DNA from: Pseudochelatococcus sp050946405 | Lineage (GTDB): Bacteria; Pseudomonadota; Alphaproteobacteria; Rhizobiales; Beijerinckiaceae | DNA length: 64,000 bases | Direction of reading: 5' to 3' | NCBI RefSeq assembly: GCF_050946405.1 | Contig: NZ_JBMNUS010000001.1 | Coordinates: 682,001 to 746,000, forward strand | Shown: piece by piece, positions 1 through 9,330 of the stretch | Position numbering within the stretch: position 1 is the stretch's first letter | Layout: the number at the start of each line of letters is the position of its first letter | Notes under the pieces: generated by a model | Databases searched by the model: none | Told to the model about the DNA's origin: nothing | Seen by the model: only the letters and a program-made list of their open reading frames with translations | Position numbers and translations under genes: made by a program

Positions 1-270
1 AAGCTCAAGCAGGCCATCACCAACCCCGGCAAGGCGGATATGGCGGCGCTCGGCGTGGCGCCCCGCTCGGTCGACTTCGGCCGGGCCGGCCTCGTGCCGG
101 TCGTCGCGTCCTCCGAAGGCGCCGGTCTCAGGCAAAAACTGATGTCGGTGAAATCGCAATTGTGGCGGGAAGGCTCCATCGCCAGGGATTTCCCCGTTCT
201 GAAGCCGGCCTTGCTGGGCGCGCTTGAAACGGTTCACCTGCTGCGCGGCGTGTCCCGCCTCTTGCGCTGA
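1..270 (+). CDS. C-terminal fragment of an unrecognised protein
   Basis: The frame is open from the first base of the window, so only the last 89 residues are seen and the real start lies upstream. The visible part has no signal peptide, clear membrane segment or motif that I recognise. It is basic and ends in a Leu-rich helix-like tail (HLLRGVSRLLR). The TGA at 268-270 is followed about 50 bases later by the first dispersed repeat. Codon use is GC-rich like the rest of the window. I assign no function. Confidence 0.55.
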   Translation, partial: KLKQAITNPGKADMAALGVAPRSVDFGRAGLVPVVASSEGAGLRQKLMSVKSQLWREGSIARDFPVLKPALLGALETVHLLRGVSRLLR

Positions 271-320
271 CTTCAGACCGGCCCTCGCCGGCTCGGCCCG
301 ACGCGCGCTTCATCCCGCCC

Positions 321-425
321 GGAGCGGTTTGCGTTCAAGCCGATTGATCGCATTGAACGCAAGTTGCGGTAAAATATGGAATTGAGAGCGGCGTGACGAT
401 TCCACCTGAATGCACGCCACTTTAG
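321..425 (-). repeat. Dispersed two-stem-loop intergenic repeat, copy 1
   Basis: The inverted repeat TTGCGTTCAA (329-338) and TTGAACGCAA (353-362) is followed by a second stem of the form GAGCGGCGTG...CACGCC (about 387-418). The same two-module unit occurs near 1.6, 6.9, 13.8, 27.9 and 39.6 kb. Here the modules run in the opposite order to the 27.9 kb copy. The distal edge includes the TAA stop codon (422-424) of the minus-strand PhyH-like gene. Confidence 0.8.
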
Positions 426-1171
426 GTTGCCGCCTCACCGCTGCGCCCGGTGCCGCGCGCCCGAATCGCCCGCTTCAGGCCGCTGTCGGCGTGCGGGTCG
501 GCATAGTGCAGCAGCGCCGTGGCGCGGATCTCATCGGCGTCGCAGGGCTCGTTCGTGTGCAGGGAACGGTAGCCCCAGAAAAAATACAGGTTGCCGGGCT
601 TCAGTTCGAGGCTGATCATCTTCCCGATATGGCGCTTGTAGGCTTCCCTGAACACGATCTGCGAAAGCCGGTTGTCGACGAGCAGCTTGTCGAGCAGGTT
701 GAGACCGTAGGAACTCCTGATGCGCCGCAACTTCGGCAGGATGATCAGATTGCCCCTGCTGCCGTGAGACGGCATCGTGATCGGTATGAGCAGGGTCAGG
801 ACGTAGGAATCGTAGTGGAAGCGCCAGGAATGGAGCCGGGCCTGCTCGCCGGAAAGGCAGCGCAGAATCTGATAGAACTCCACCGCCGGCGCGGATGCGC
901 CCGTCGCCTGCGTGTAGATGGCCTGGCATAATTCGGTCAAGCGGGGATCTTCGGCAATCTTTTCAAGAAACGTGCCGGTCAGATCCTTTCCGCCGTTGAA
1001 TCCGACATATTCGCCGCCGTTTTTCTCCACTGCCTGACGAACGAATTCTTGTGCTTTTTGAAGTTCTGCGGGGTTTACGAAGTTTTCTACTACCGCATAG
1101 CCGTCTTCATCTATATGTCCGGTAATATCCAGCGCGTTCAGTACGGGCATAGGCATCGCGATTTCGCTCAT
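422..1171 (-). CDS. PhyH-like Fe(II)/2-oxoglutarate dioxygenase family protein
   Basis: 249 residues, probably cytoplasmic. The C-terminal half carries a likely 2-His-1-carboxylate iron site: H119-x-D121 in WRFHYDSYVLTLLIP and H205 in YRSLHTNEP. R216 in IRATALLHYADPH would bind 2-oxoglutarate. The spacing and the PGNLYFFWG segment fit the phytanoyl-CoA dioxygenase superfamily, which hydroxylates small molecules or natural-product intermediates. The substrate cannot be inferred. The gene stands alone between two copies of the dispersed repeat, and the region upstream of its start is markedly AT-rich, so it may be a recent arrival. The ATG at 1171 has an AGGTGG Shine-Dalgarno a few bases upstream. 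Confidence 0.7.
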   Translation of the reverse strand: MSEIAMPMPVLNALDITGHIDEDGYAVVENFVNPAELQKAQEFVRQAVEKNGGEYVGFNGGKDLTGTFLEKIAEDPRLTELCQAIYTQATGASAPAVEFYQILRCLSGEQARLHSWRFHYDSYVLTLLIPITMPSHGSRGNLIILPKLRRIRSSYGLNLLDKLLVDNRLSQIVFREAYKRHIGKMISLELKPGNLYFFWGYRSLHTNEPCDADEIRATALLHYADPHADSGLKRAIRARGTGRSGEAAT

Positions 1172-1585
1172 GGGCCACCTGTCATGTTGCCGATCCGTGC
1201 GTATGATCCCGAATGTCGTTTGCGGGGCGACGTCGAATATATGATACTATTTTATGACGTCCTTTCAATGACTGTCAATCGTCATCAAACATTAGATATA
1301 TTCTACTCATTCATCTGCCATTATGCGAATTTGCACATTCAAGTATCGACGATGTTTTTATAAGTTTGAATATTATACGGTATTCACTGGGGCTTGCGTT
1401 GCTTTCGAGGCTGCCATGCAGCATTCGCGTGCCTCGGCAACCGGACGGCATGAGGCGTGTCGCGACGCTCGCGCTCCGCTCAAACGGGATCGTTTGAACG
1501 ATTGAAACAGGGCATATTCCGGTGTTTTCAGATCATGGAAGGTTGGAGCGCCGATTTCACGAACTGGACGCGTTCGCGCTACCAT
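1172..1585. other. AT-rich non-coding region upstream of the PhyH-like gene
   Basis: No convincing gene is present. About 1200-1400 is strikingly AT-rich against a GC-rich background, with runs such as TTAGATATATTCTACTCATT and ATTATACGGTATTCACT. It could hold the promoter of the minus-strand PhyH-like gene or be a remnant of foreign DNA. Normal composition returns after about 1400. Confidence 0.5.
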
Positions 1586-1690
1586 GGAGCGGGATGCGGT
1601 CAGGTCGAGGCGCCATCCCGCTCTCAATTTCACGTTTTACCGCAACTTGCGTTCAATGCGATGGATCGGCTTGAACGCAAAGTGCTCTAG
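1586..1690 (+). repeat. Dispersed two-stem-loop intergenic repeat, copy 2
   Basis: Module A is GGAGCGGGATG...CATCCCGCTCT (1586-1624). A spacer follows, then module B, with TTGCGTTCAA and TTGAACGCAA as arms. The terminal CTCTAG contains, in reverse complement, the TAG stop codon of ubiA (1687-1689), so the element ends inside the coding region. Confidence 0.85.
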
Positions 1691-2631
1691 GCGGCGCGCA
1701 GGATGGTGTCGGCGGCGATGCCGATGAAAAGCAGCACGCCGGCCTCGCGGTTCGATTTGAACAGCCGCAGCGCCAGATCGCCATCCGCGGGATCGAGGGA
1801 TTTTACCTGCCATGCGAGGTGCGCCGCGAACAGAGCCAGCCCGGCATAGGCGGCGTGTCCCGCGCCGGCAAAGATCAATGCGCCCGATAGCAGCAGCACA
1901 GTGATGACATAGCAGACCGCGATGCCTTCCCACACGCGCGTGCCGAACAGGCGGGCGGAAGACTGGATGCCGGCAATGGCGTCGTCCTCGATATCCTGTA
2001 ACGCATAGATCGTGTCGTAGCCGATGGTCCACACGATGGCGGCCGCGTAAATGAGAAAGGCCGGCGCTCCGAGGCCGCCGGTGATCGCCGACCAGCCCAC
2101 GAGCCCGCCCCATGCGAAGGCGAGCCCGAGCACGAGCTGCGGGATCGGCATGATCCGCTTCATGAACGGATAGGCGACGACGATGACCAGCGAACCGAAG
2201 CCGAGCAGGATCGTGGAGGGATTGAACTGCAACAGCACGCACAGGCCGAGCAGGCAGAGCCCGGCCATGAACAGAAGCGCCTGCTTCACGCTGACCTGCC
2301 CGGCGGGGAGCGGCCGGTGGCGCGAACGCGCCACCTGCGCGTCGAGGTCGCGGTCCACGATGTCGTTATAGGTCGTGCCCGCGCCGCGCATGGCGACCGT
2401 GCCGACGATGAACAACATCAGGTGCCACACGTTCGGATAAAGCCCCAGCGTGCCGGACGCGAGCGCCGACGACCACCAGCACGGCAGCAACAGCAGCCAA
2501 CTGCCGATCGGACGCTCGACCCGCGCGAGGCGCAGATAAGGCCGCCACGGAGCGGGCGCATGCCGGTCGACCCAATTGTCGGGCCGCGCATCCGGCAATG
2601 GGGGATCGGCGGGCAGTTCGGCGCGGCTCAT
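1687..2631 (-). CDS. ubiA: 4-hydroxybenzoate polyprenyltransferase
   Basis: 314 residues, integral to the inner membrane. It prenylates 4-hydroxybenzoate in ubiquinone synthesis. The first Asp-rich motif is NDIVDRDLD (about residues 89-97), followed by SRHRPLPAG. The second is LQDIEDD (about 211-217), in the expected family pattern. The sequence between is strongly hydrophobic, as expected for about eight to nine helices. The start at 2631 lies one base after the stop of the upstream small exported protein, so the two are probably co-transcribed. The TAG stop is provided by the dispersed repeat. Confidence 0.95.
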   Translation of the reverse strand: MSRAELPADPPLPDARPDNWVDRHAPAPWRPYLRLARVERPIGSWLLLLPCWWSSALASGTLGLYPNVWHLMLFIVGTVAMRGAGTTYNDIVDRDLDAQVARSRHRPLPAGQVSVKQALLFMAGLCLLGLCVLLQFNPSTILLGFGSLVIVVAYPFMKRIMPIPQLVLGLAFAWGGLVGWSAITGGLGAPAFLIYAAAIVWTIGYDTIYALQDIEDDAIAGIQSSARLFGTRVWEGIAVCYVITVLLLSGALIFAGAGHAAYAGLALFAAHLAWQVKSLDPADGDLALRLFKSNREAGVLLFIGIAADTILRAA

Positions 2632-2632
2632 G

Positions 2633-3127
2633 TCACAGCGCGCCTTGCGGAATTCTCATCTGGCCCGTCACCGGATCGCCGGCGTTGCCGCCGAGCATCG
2701 GCGATTGCTGGCTCTGCTGGCGCTGGACCTCGCGCGCCCGCTTCTCCATGGCGGCCTGCTGGGTTGCGGCCTTGCACGCCTGCCCGCGGATTTGCGACGC
2801 CTTGGCGTTGTCCGCCTTGAAACCCTGAATGAACTGGTCGGGGATCTGGCACCAGTCCTTGTTGGTTTCAAGCCATTTCAGCGTGGCGTTGCCGTTCGAC
2901 ACGAGATTGCCGAAGAGCGAACAGGCGCTTTTCGCATCGGGACGCTTGCCGAGCTTGTTGATGCGGCCGACAAGCTTCTTGCGGTCTTCCAGATAGGTCG
3001 AAATCTTCTCGCAGCTCGAAGTCTGGGCATGGGCAACCTGCATGCTTCCCCCGACGAGAGAGGCTGTGGACAGCACGATGGCGAAGACCGTCCCGATCCG
3101 TGCGCAAACGATAGCGGATCGCATCAT
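2633..3127 (-). CDS. Small exported protein of unknown function
   Basis: 164 residues with a likely signal peptide: hydrophobic TVFAIVLSTASLVGG, then an AHA-Q cleavage site near residue 35. The mature part contains four cysteines (SSCEKI, KSACSLF, KDWCQIP, GQACKA), which could form two disulfides in the periplasm. The C-terminal third is rich in Gln, Arg and Ala and is probably an extended helix. I do not recognise a named domain. The stop is one base from the ubiA start, suggesting translational coupling, but that does not establish a role in ubiquinone synthesis. Confidence 0.75.
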   Translation of the reverse strand: MMRSAIVCARIGTVFAIVLSTASLVGGSMQVAHAQTSSCEKISTYLEDRKKLVGRINKLGKRPDAKSACSLFGNLVSNGNATLKWLETNKDWCQIPDQFIQGFKADNAKASQIRGQACKAATQQAAMEKRAREVQRQQSQQSPMLGGNAGDPVTGQMRIPQGAL

Positions 3128-3426
3128 ATTTCACTCTCTCCAATCATGATCTGCACGATCGATTAACGAATCGCTCCCGCAAAGCCAACCGGCTTCGATC
3201 ATCATACCCCGTTTTCAGTGGCGGATGATGCCGCCCGCCATTTCCGCGCCGGGTGGCGGTCGCTCGCCCCGAGGGGTTACGATATGCTGCAATAAGGATA
3301 ACATAGGTTTTATGCGCCGTCAGGCAATAGACTATTACGTGAGTTTGCCGGCTTCGCTCTATACGGGCGGTTTGTTTCGTTTCGTCGCCGGCGCGCCGCG
3401 CCGGTTGCGTTCAGCAGGGTTTCATC

Positions 3427-4194
3427 TTGACAGATCACGATTTTTCCGCACCGCGGCTTTTCATTCCGGCGGCGATTTCGGCCGGCGCGACCATTGCGCT
3501 CGACAAGGCGCAGGCGAATTATCTCGGCAACGTGCTGCGTCTGTCGGCCGGCGACACAGTGCTGATCTTCAACGGGCGCGACGGCGAGTGGGCGGCGCGG
3601 GTGGAACAGGGCGGCCGCAGGGTCGTCGGGCTGATGCCGGAGCGGCAGGTGCGCCCGCAGCCGGCGGCGCCGGATCTGGTCTATCTGTTCGCGCCGCTGA
3701 AGCACGCGCGGCTCGATTACATGGTGCAGAAGGCGGTGGAAATGGGCGCGGGCGTGCTGGCCCCCGTGCTGACGCGGCGCACGCAGGTCGCCCGCGTCAA
3801 TCTGGAGCGCATGGAGGCCAATGCCGTCGAGGCGGCCGAACAGTGCGGCATCCTCGCCGTGCCGGCGGTGCGCGAGCCCGTGCGCCTCGACGATGCGCTG
3901 GCGCAGCTCGAGCCTGAAAGGCTGCTCGTGTTCTGCGACGAGGGCGCGCCGGTGGCCGATGCGATCGCGGCGCTGACCCAGGCGGAAGGGCGCGCGCGGG
4001 AAGCGGGCATCGCCGTGCTCATCGGCCCCGAAGGCGGTTTCGATCCGGCGGAGCGCAATCTGATCCTCGCCCGTCCGCGTACCCTTCGCCTGTCGCTCGG
4101 TCCGCGCATCCTGCGCGCGGATACGGCAGCCGTTGCGGCGCTCGCCGTCGTGCAGGCGGCGCTGGGCGACTGGAATGCGTCCGTTTCCGAGTGA
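3427..4194 (+). CDS. rsmE: 16S rRNA (uracil(1498)-N(3))-methyltransferase
   Basis: 255 residues. It uses SAM to methylate U1498 of 16S rRNA. The SPOUT-family knot motifs are visible: VLIGPEGGF (about 198-205) and LSLGPRILRADTA (about 222-234). An N-terminal PUA-like part starts with PRLFIP. The chosen start is TTG at 3427, because this gives the family N-terminus and follows an AGGG-like Shine-Dalgarno; longer frames upstream have no family match. The roughly 300 bases before it show no gene. It converges on the glyoxalase gene across a perfect hairpin. Confidence 0.93.
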   Translation: MTDHDFSAPRLFIPAAISAGATIALDKAQANYLGNVLRLSAGDTVLIFNGRDGEWAARVEQGGRRVVGLMPERQVRPQPAAPDLVYLFAPLKHARLDYMVQKAVEMGAGVLAPVLTRRTQVARVNLERMEANAVEAAEQCGILAVPAVREPVRLDDALAQLEPERLLVFCDEGAPVADAIAALTQAEGRAREAGIAVLIGPEGGFDPAERNLILARPRTLRLSLGPRILRADTAAVAALAVVQAALGDWNASVSE

Positions 4195-4235
4195 AGCGCG
4201 GAAACGCCATAACATTTTGATTCCGCGCGCTGTCG

Positions 4236-4264
4236 TCACGCAAAGCGGATGCCGCTTTGCGTGA
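4236..4264. repeat. Perfect 13-bp hairpin between convergent genes (family X repeat)
   Basis: Arms TCACGCAAAGCGG (4236-4248) and CCGCTTTGCGTGA (4252-4264) surround a 3-base loop. It sits between rsmE (+) and gloA (-), where a bidirectional terminator is expected, but neither side has a T-run. The core GCAAAGCGGAT...GCTTTGC.TGAAG matches the larger elements at 27.80 and 41.5 kb, so it looks like a short member of that repeat family. Confidence 0.7.
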
Positions 4265-4269
4265 AGGCT

Positions 4270-4686
4270 TCAGGCGAAGCGCCCCGCCTTTTCGATGACC
4301 TCGATCTTGTAGCCATCGGGGTCCTGGATGAAGAAGAAGCGGGCGAGCGGCGCGCCGCCATGTTCCAGCGCGCGAACCGGTCCCGGCGAGAGGCCGGCGG
4401 CGTCCAGGCGCGCGCGTTCCGCATCCGGATCCGCCACGACCACGGCGAGATGGCCATAGCCGTCGCCGAGCGCATAAGGTTCCGTGCGGCCGTGGTTGAC
4501 CGTCAGTTCGAGTTCGAAGGCGGTCGCGTCGTTGCGCAGGTAGATCAGGGTGAAATCGTCGAAGACGAGCCTGTCCACCGGCCGCAGGCCGAACGCCGTT
4601 TCATAGAAGGCCAGCGAACGATCCGCGTCGAGCACGCGCACCATCGCATGCGCGAGCCTTGCGGGCGTATCCTGATTCGTCGCCAT
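4270..4686 (-). CDS. gloA: Lactoylglutathione lyase (glyoxalase I)
   Basis: 138 residues, cytoplasmic. It isomerises the methylglyoxal-glutathione hemithioacetal to S-lactoylglutathione. The two VOC half-domains supply probable metal ligands H13 (RLAHAMVRV), E60 (FELELTVNHG), H79 (GYGHLAVVV) and E129 (DGYKIEVIE), with family-like spacing. The start at 4686 (MATNQDTPARLAH) is preferred over a longer frame whose extension is Arg/Pro-rich and overlaps dksA. dksA lies just upstream on the same strand (50 bases), so the two may be co-transcribed. Confidence 0.92.
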   Translation of the reverse strand: MATNQDTPARLAHAMVRVLDADRSLAFYETAFGLRPVDRLVFDDFTLIYLRNDATAFELELTVNHGRTEPYALGDGYGHLAVVVADPDAERARLDAAGLSPGPVRALEHGGAPLARFFFIQDPDGYKIEVIEKAGRFA

Positions 4687-4736
4687 GACGGTTGCTCCAT
4701 TACGGTGCGGCGGCCGCGAAAGGCCCGGCCGGCGCG

Positions 4737-5156
4737 TCAATCGTCGCGGTGCACGCGCTCGTGGCGCTCGTGGCGCTCCTGCGCCTCGATGGAGAGGGTC
4801 GCGATGGGGCGCGCCTCGAGGCGCTTCAGCGAGATCGGCTCGCCCGTTTCCTCGCAATAGCCGTAGGTGCCGTCATTGATGCGTTCGAGAGCGGCGTCGA
4901 TCTTGGAGATCAGCTTGCGCTGGCGGTCGCGGGCGCGCAGCTCGATCGAGCGGTCGGTTTCCGACGATGCGCGGTCGGCGATATCGGGGTGGTTCTCGCT
5001 CTCGCTTTGCAGCGCAAGAAGGGTCTCGCGGCTTTCACGCAGGATATCGTCCTTCCACGCCAGAAGCTTGCGACGGAAATACTCCCGTTGCCGGTCGTTC
5101 ATGAACGGCTCGTCTTCCGTCGGACGATAGCCTTCGTCAATCAGCGTATCAGACAT
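4737..5156 (-). CDS. dksA: RNA polymerase-binding transcription factor DksA, zinc-less type
   Basis: 139 residues. It binds the RNA polymerase secondary channel and works with ppGpp in stringent control. The coiled-coil tip keeps the acidic DxxDxA motif (D58, D61, A63 in HPDIADRASSE). The C-terminal finger reads YGYCEETGEPI...RPIATLSIEAQE, so of the four zinc cysteines only C101 remains and the other positions are T, S and A. I recall this state from other Hyphomicrobiales DksA proteins, and it implies a fold that does not need zinc. The tail is rich in His, Glu and Arg (ERHERHERVHRDD). Confidence 0.93.
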   Translation of the reverse strand: MSDTLIDEGYRPTEDEPFMNDRQREYFRRKLLAWKDDILRESRETLLALQSESENHPDIADRASSETDRSIELRARDRQRKLISKIDAALERINDGTYGYCEETGEPISLKRLEARPIATLSIEAQERHERHERVHRDD

Positions 5157-5317
5157 GCGCGGCTAATGCTCTTCACATTCGATAGCGCCAGGACCATTCC
5201 GTGGCTGCGCCTATATAACGGCACGGCGGGCATCCGACAACGTTCTTGAACGTTATCTTTCTGTCGTGATCGGCCACGCGCGGTGCGGGCCTGCGCGAAG
5301 CCTCCGGCCTTCGGTGT

Positions 5318-5677
5318 TCAGCGCGGGTCGCGCGACAGATTCTTCGCGCCGAGTTCCGCGAGATAGGCCTGCCACCGCGCCGCCTGATCGCTGCCGAGTT
5401 CGTGGAGATAGTCCCAGGTATAGATGCCGCTGGCGTGCAGGTCGTCGAACACCAGCCGCACCGCGTAGCGGCCGACGGGCTCGATGCCGAGAATGGCGAC
5501 GTCGCGCTTGCCGGCGACGGTGATCGCCTGTCCGGGGCCGTGGCCGCGCACCTCCGCCGAGGGGCTCGATACGCGCAGATATTCGGCCGGAAGCCGGAAC
5601 ACCGCGTCGTCGAAGGCGACGGCGAGCGTCGCGCGGTCGCGGGAGAGGCGCAATTCGCTGGGCCAGTGGCTTGGCAT
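5318..5677 (-). CDS. DUF971 (GBBH-like N-terminal domain) protein
   Basis: 119 residues, a single domain. Family features are WPSELRLSRDRATLAVAFDD, the YLRVSSPSAEVRGH segment and PVGRYAVRLVFDDLHASGIYTWDYLHELG. The domain is also found at the N-terminus of gamma-butyrobetaine hydroxylase and is often linked with Mrp/ApbC Fe-S carriers. An Mrp gene lies about 1.3 kb upstream on the same strand, with the TRAP receptor between them. This supports, but does not prove, a role in Fe-S protein maturation. The putative ligand cysteines of some homologues are absent here; I see no Cys at all. Confidence 0.85.
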   Translation of the reverse strand: MPSHWPSELRLSRDRATLAVAFDDAVFRLPAEYLRVSSPSAEVRGHGPGQAITVAGKRDVAILGIEPVGRYAVRLVFDDLHASGIYTWDYLHELGSDQAARWQAYLAELGAKNLSRDPR

Positions 5678-5723
5678 CGGTCGTTTCCCGTGATTGGCGT
5701 CCGCCCGCGCGGTGGGCCTGTGC

Positions 5724-6845
5724 TTACCCTTGGGCGCGCGCCCGGATCATGAAGTTGTCATACGTATATTCCGCCACCTGCCACCAGAGATAGGCGTCGG
5801 TGCGGAAAATCCTGACGGAATCGTACAGCGTCCGAAAATCGGCGTTGTCCGCGCCGATGGCGCCGGCGAGCGATTCGGTCGCCTTGAGAAATTCCGTCAG
5901 CACGGCTTGCGGCATCGGCTTGAGTTTCGCGCCGCTGGCGACGAGCCTCTTGATGGCGGGCGCGTTGCGGGCGTCATAGGCGGTTTGCACGCTGTCGCGC
6001 GCACGAACCGCCGCAGCCGTCAATGCCGCCTGATGCCGGCGGGGCAGGGCGTCCCACGCCTGCGCGTTGACGAGATAGCTCAGTTGCGACGTGCCTTGCC
6101 AGCCGGGATAGTAATAAAAAGGCGCGGCCTTGTGCAGCCGGAGCTTCTCGTCGTCATAGGGGCCGCTCCAGAGGGCGGCGTCGATGCGCGATTGTTGCAG
6201 GGCCGCCGCCAGCCCGGCCGGGTGAACCGGCTGCGGCACAGCGCCGAATCGCGCGAGCATGGCGCCGCCGAGCCCCGGCACGCTGGCGCGCAGGCCGGCG
6301 ATATCCGCGAGGCCGTTGATCTCGCGCCGGAACCAGCCGCCGGTGAGCGCGCCGGTATCCCCGCCCGGCAGAAGGCGCACGCCATGGCGGCGATAGCTGT
6401 CGTTGAGCAACTCCAGCCCGTGCTGATGCAGCAACCAGGCGTTGAACTGCCGCGCGTTCGGGCCGAAGGGCAGGCCCGCGCCGATGGCGAACACCGGGTC
6501 CCGGTCGGCGTAGAGCGCCGTCGAGGTATAGCCGATCTGCGCCCGGCCCTCGCGCGCGGCGTCGAGCGCGATCGCCGCCTGCGTCCCGCCCTTCGCCGTC
6601 TCGCTTTTGGCGATCTCGATGCGGAAGGCGCCGTCCGTGATGTCGGCAAGGGCCGTGGCCAGTGTTTCCGCGCCGGCGCGGGGGATGTCGAGCGCGTCGG
6701 GAAAGTCCGACACCAGCCGCCAGACGAGCGGGCCGGTCGCCTTCTCGGTCTGCGCCTTGCCGTCCCGCGTCTGCGCCGCGGCCGGCAGGGGGGCTGTCGC
6801 GGCGGCGGCAAGGCCCGCGGCCTGCAGGAAGTGGCGTCGCTTCAT
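5724..6845 (-). CDS. TRAP-type transporter substrate-binding protein (DctP family), Tat-exported
   Basis: 373 residues. The N-terminus MKRRHFLQAAGLAAAATAPLPAAAQ is a twin-arginine signal (RRHFLQ) with a likely cleavage after AAA, so the protein should be folded before export to the periplasm. The mature part follows the DctP pattern: WRLVSDFPDALDIPRAGAETLA, then a GARIGYT-like segment (RAQIGYTSTALYA) and the late FLKATESLAGAI helix. The small (DctQ) and large (DctM) membrane subunits are not nearby. The start at 6845 is set by the Tat signal; the longer frame runs through the dispersed repeat just upstream. Confidence 0.85.
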   Translation of the reverse strand: MKRRHFLQAAGLAAAATAPLPAAAQTRDGKAQTEKATGPLVWRLVSDFPDALDIPRAGAETLATALADITDGAFRIEIAKSETAKGGTQAAIALDAAREGRAQIGYTSTALYADRDPVFAIGAGLPFGPNARQFNAWLLHQHGLELLNDSYRRHGVRLLPGGDTGALTGGWFRREINGLADIAGLRASVPGLGGAMLARFGAVPQPVHPAGLAAALQQSRIDAALWSGPYDDEKLRLHKAAPFYYYPGWQGTSQLSYLVNAQAWDALPRRHQAALTAAAVRARDSVQTAYDARNAPAIKRLVASGAKLKPMPQAVLTEFLKATESLAGAIGADNADFRTLYDSVRIFRTDAYLWWQVAEYTYDNFMIRARAQG

Positions 6846-6889
6846 GGCTGTCGTCTCCTCGTCCGCGTCAGCAATATCAGCCAGTGTCT

Positions 6890-6991
6890 GGAGCAGTTTG
6901 CGTTCATGTCGATTTATCGGCCCGAACGCAAGTTGCGGGGAATAGGGAATTTGGAGCGGCGTCACGATTCCACCTGAATGCACGCCGCTCT
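6890..6991 (-). repeat. Dispersed two-stem-loop intergenic repeat, copy 3
   Basis: It begins with GGAGCAGTTTGCGTTCA, followed by a degenerate right arm CCGAACGCAAGTTGCGG. The second stem is GGAGCGGCGTC...CACGCCGCTC. Orientation is the same as copy 1. Module B is the most diverged of the six copies. It lies 45 bases upstream of the TRAP receptor start and 26 bases after the mrp stop, within a co-directional gene pair. Confidence 0.8.
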
Positions 6992-7016
6992 GACCGGATG
7001 CGAACGGCGCCACCCG

Positions 7017-8141
<1,125 letters not shown>

Positions 8142-8356
8142 GCATTCCATCCGTTTCCTGTGGCCCCGTTTTCGCCGTTGCGGCCATGCGGCAAACCGGC
8201 GGTGACAGGGGGCGAAATTCCGGCCTATTATCCGCGCGGGGCGGATTGGCAAATCGCCGCCCTTGGAAGCATGGACGGCAGCCGCGCGCAAGGACCCTCT
8301 CCGGTCGCGAGCGGGCGCTCTCCTCATCATGGTAGCGGTGCAGAAGGAAAAACGAA

Positions 8357-9277
8357 ATGACGCAGGCAGCAGTCGCAGGGGATGCGCGGACAGAGGGTTC
8401 GCCGGTAAAGGTAGCCTTTCTCGGCCTTGGCGTCATGGGTTTTCCGATGGCGCGTCATCTCGCGGTCGCCGGGCACAACGTCGTCGTCTACAACCGCACG
8501 CCGGCGAAGGCGCAGACGTGGGTGAGCGAAAACGGCGGACGCGCCGCGCCGACCCCGCGCGAGGCGGCGGCGGGGCGCGACATCGTTTTCGCCTGCGTGG
8601 GCAATGACGACGACCTGCGCGCCGTCGCGACGGGCGCGGACGGGGCCTTCGCCGGGCTCGCGCGCGGCGCGCTGTTCGTCGATCACACCACGGCATCGGC
8701 GGCGGTGGCGCGCGAACTGGCGCAGATCGCGGCGCCGCTGGGCGTCGGCTTCATCGACGCGCCCGTCTCGGGCGGGCAGTCGGGCGCGGAGAGGGGCGCG
8801 CTGACCGTGATGTGCGGTGGCGCACAGGACGATTTCGCCCGCGCCGAGCCGGTGATCCGCGCCTATGCGCAGGCGGTGCGTCTGCTGGGGCCGGCCGGCA
8901 GCGGGCAACTCGCCAAGATGGTCAACCAGATCTGCATCGCCGGTGTGGTGCAGGGGCTGGCCGAGGCGGTTCACTTCGGCAAGCGCGCCGGTCTCGACAT
9001 CGACGCCGTCATCGCCACCATCTCGAAGGGCGCGGCGCAATCGTGGCAGATGGAAAACCGGGCCGGGACGATGGCGAAAGGGGAATTCGATTTCGGGTTC
9101 GCCGTCGACTGGATGCGCAAGGATCTGGCCATCTGTCTCGACGAGGCGCGCCGCAACGGCGCTCACCTGCCGCTCACGGCGCTCGTCGACCAGTTCTATT
9201 CCGAGGTACAGGGGCTGGGCGGGGCGCGTTGGGACACGTCGAGCCTCATCGCCCGGCTGGAGCGGAAGCCCGCCTGA
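8357..9277 (+). CDS. NAD(P)-dependent beta-hydroxyacid dehydrogenase (3-hydroxyisobutyrate dehydrogenase family)
   Basis: 306 residues. The Rossmann motif FLGLGVMGFPMARHLA (about 21-36) is followed by VVVYNRTPAK, whose Asn-Arg suggests NADP(H) preference. The substrate signature DAPVSGG is at about 134-140 and the catalytic K187 with N190 is in GSGQLAKMVNQ. The family includes tartronate semialdehyde reductases, 3-hydroxyisobutyrate dehydrogenases and succinic semialdehyde reductases, and I cannot choose between them. It diverges from mrp. The flavoprotein gene follows after 53 bases on the same strand. Confidence 0.9.
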   Translation: MTQAAVAGDARTEGSPVKVAFLGLGVMGFPMARHLAVAGHNVVVYNRTPAKAQTWVSENGGRAAPTPREAAAGRDIVFACVGNDDDLRAVATGADGAFAGLARGALFVDHTTASAAVARELAQIAAPLGVGFIDAPVSGGQSGAERGALTVMCGGAQDDFARAEPVIRAYAQAVRLLGPAGSGQLAKMVNQICIAGVVQGLAEAVHFGKRAGLDIDAVIATISKGAAQSWQMENRAGTMAKGEFDFGFAVDWMRKDLAICLDEARRNGAHLPLTALVDQFYSEVQGLGGARWDTSSLIARLERKPA

Positions 9278-9330
9278 CCGGCAAACGCTCCGCAGCGGCA
9301 GGCGGCGGCAATGAAAGGCGTCATCGGATC

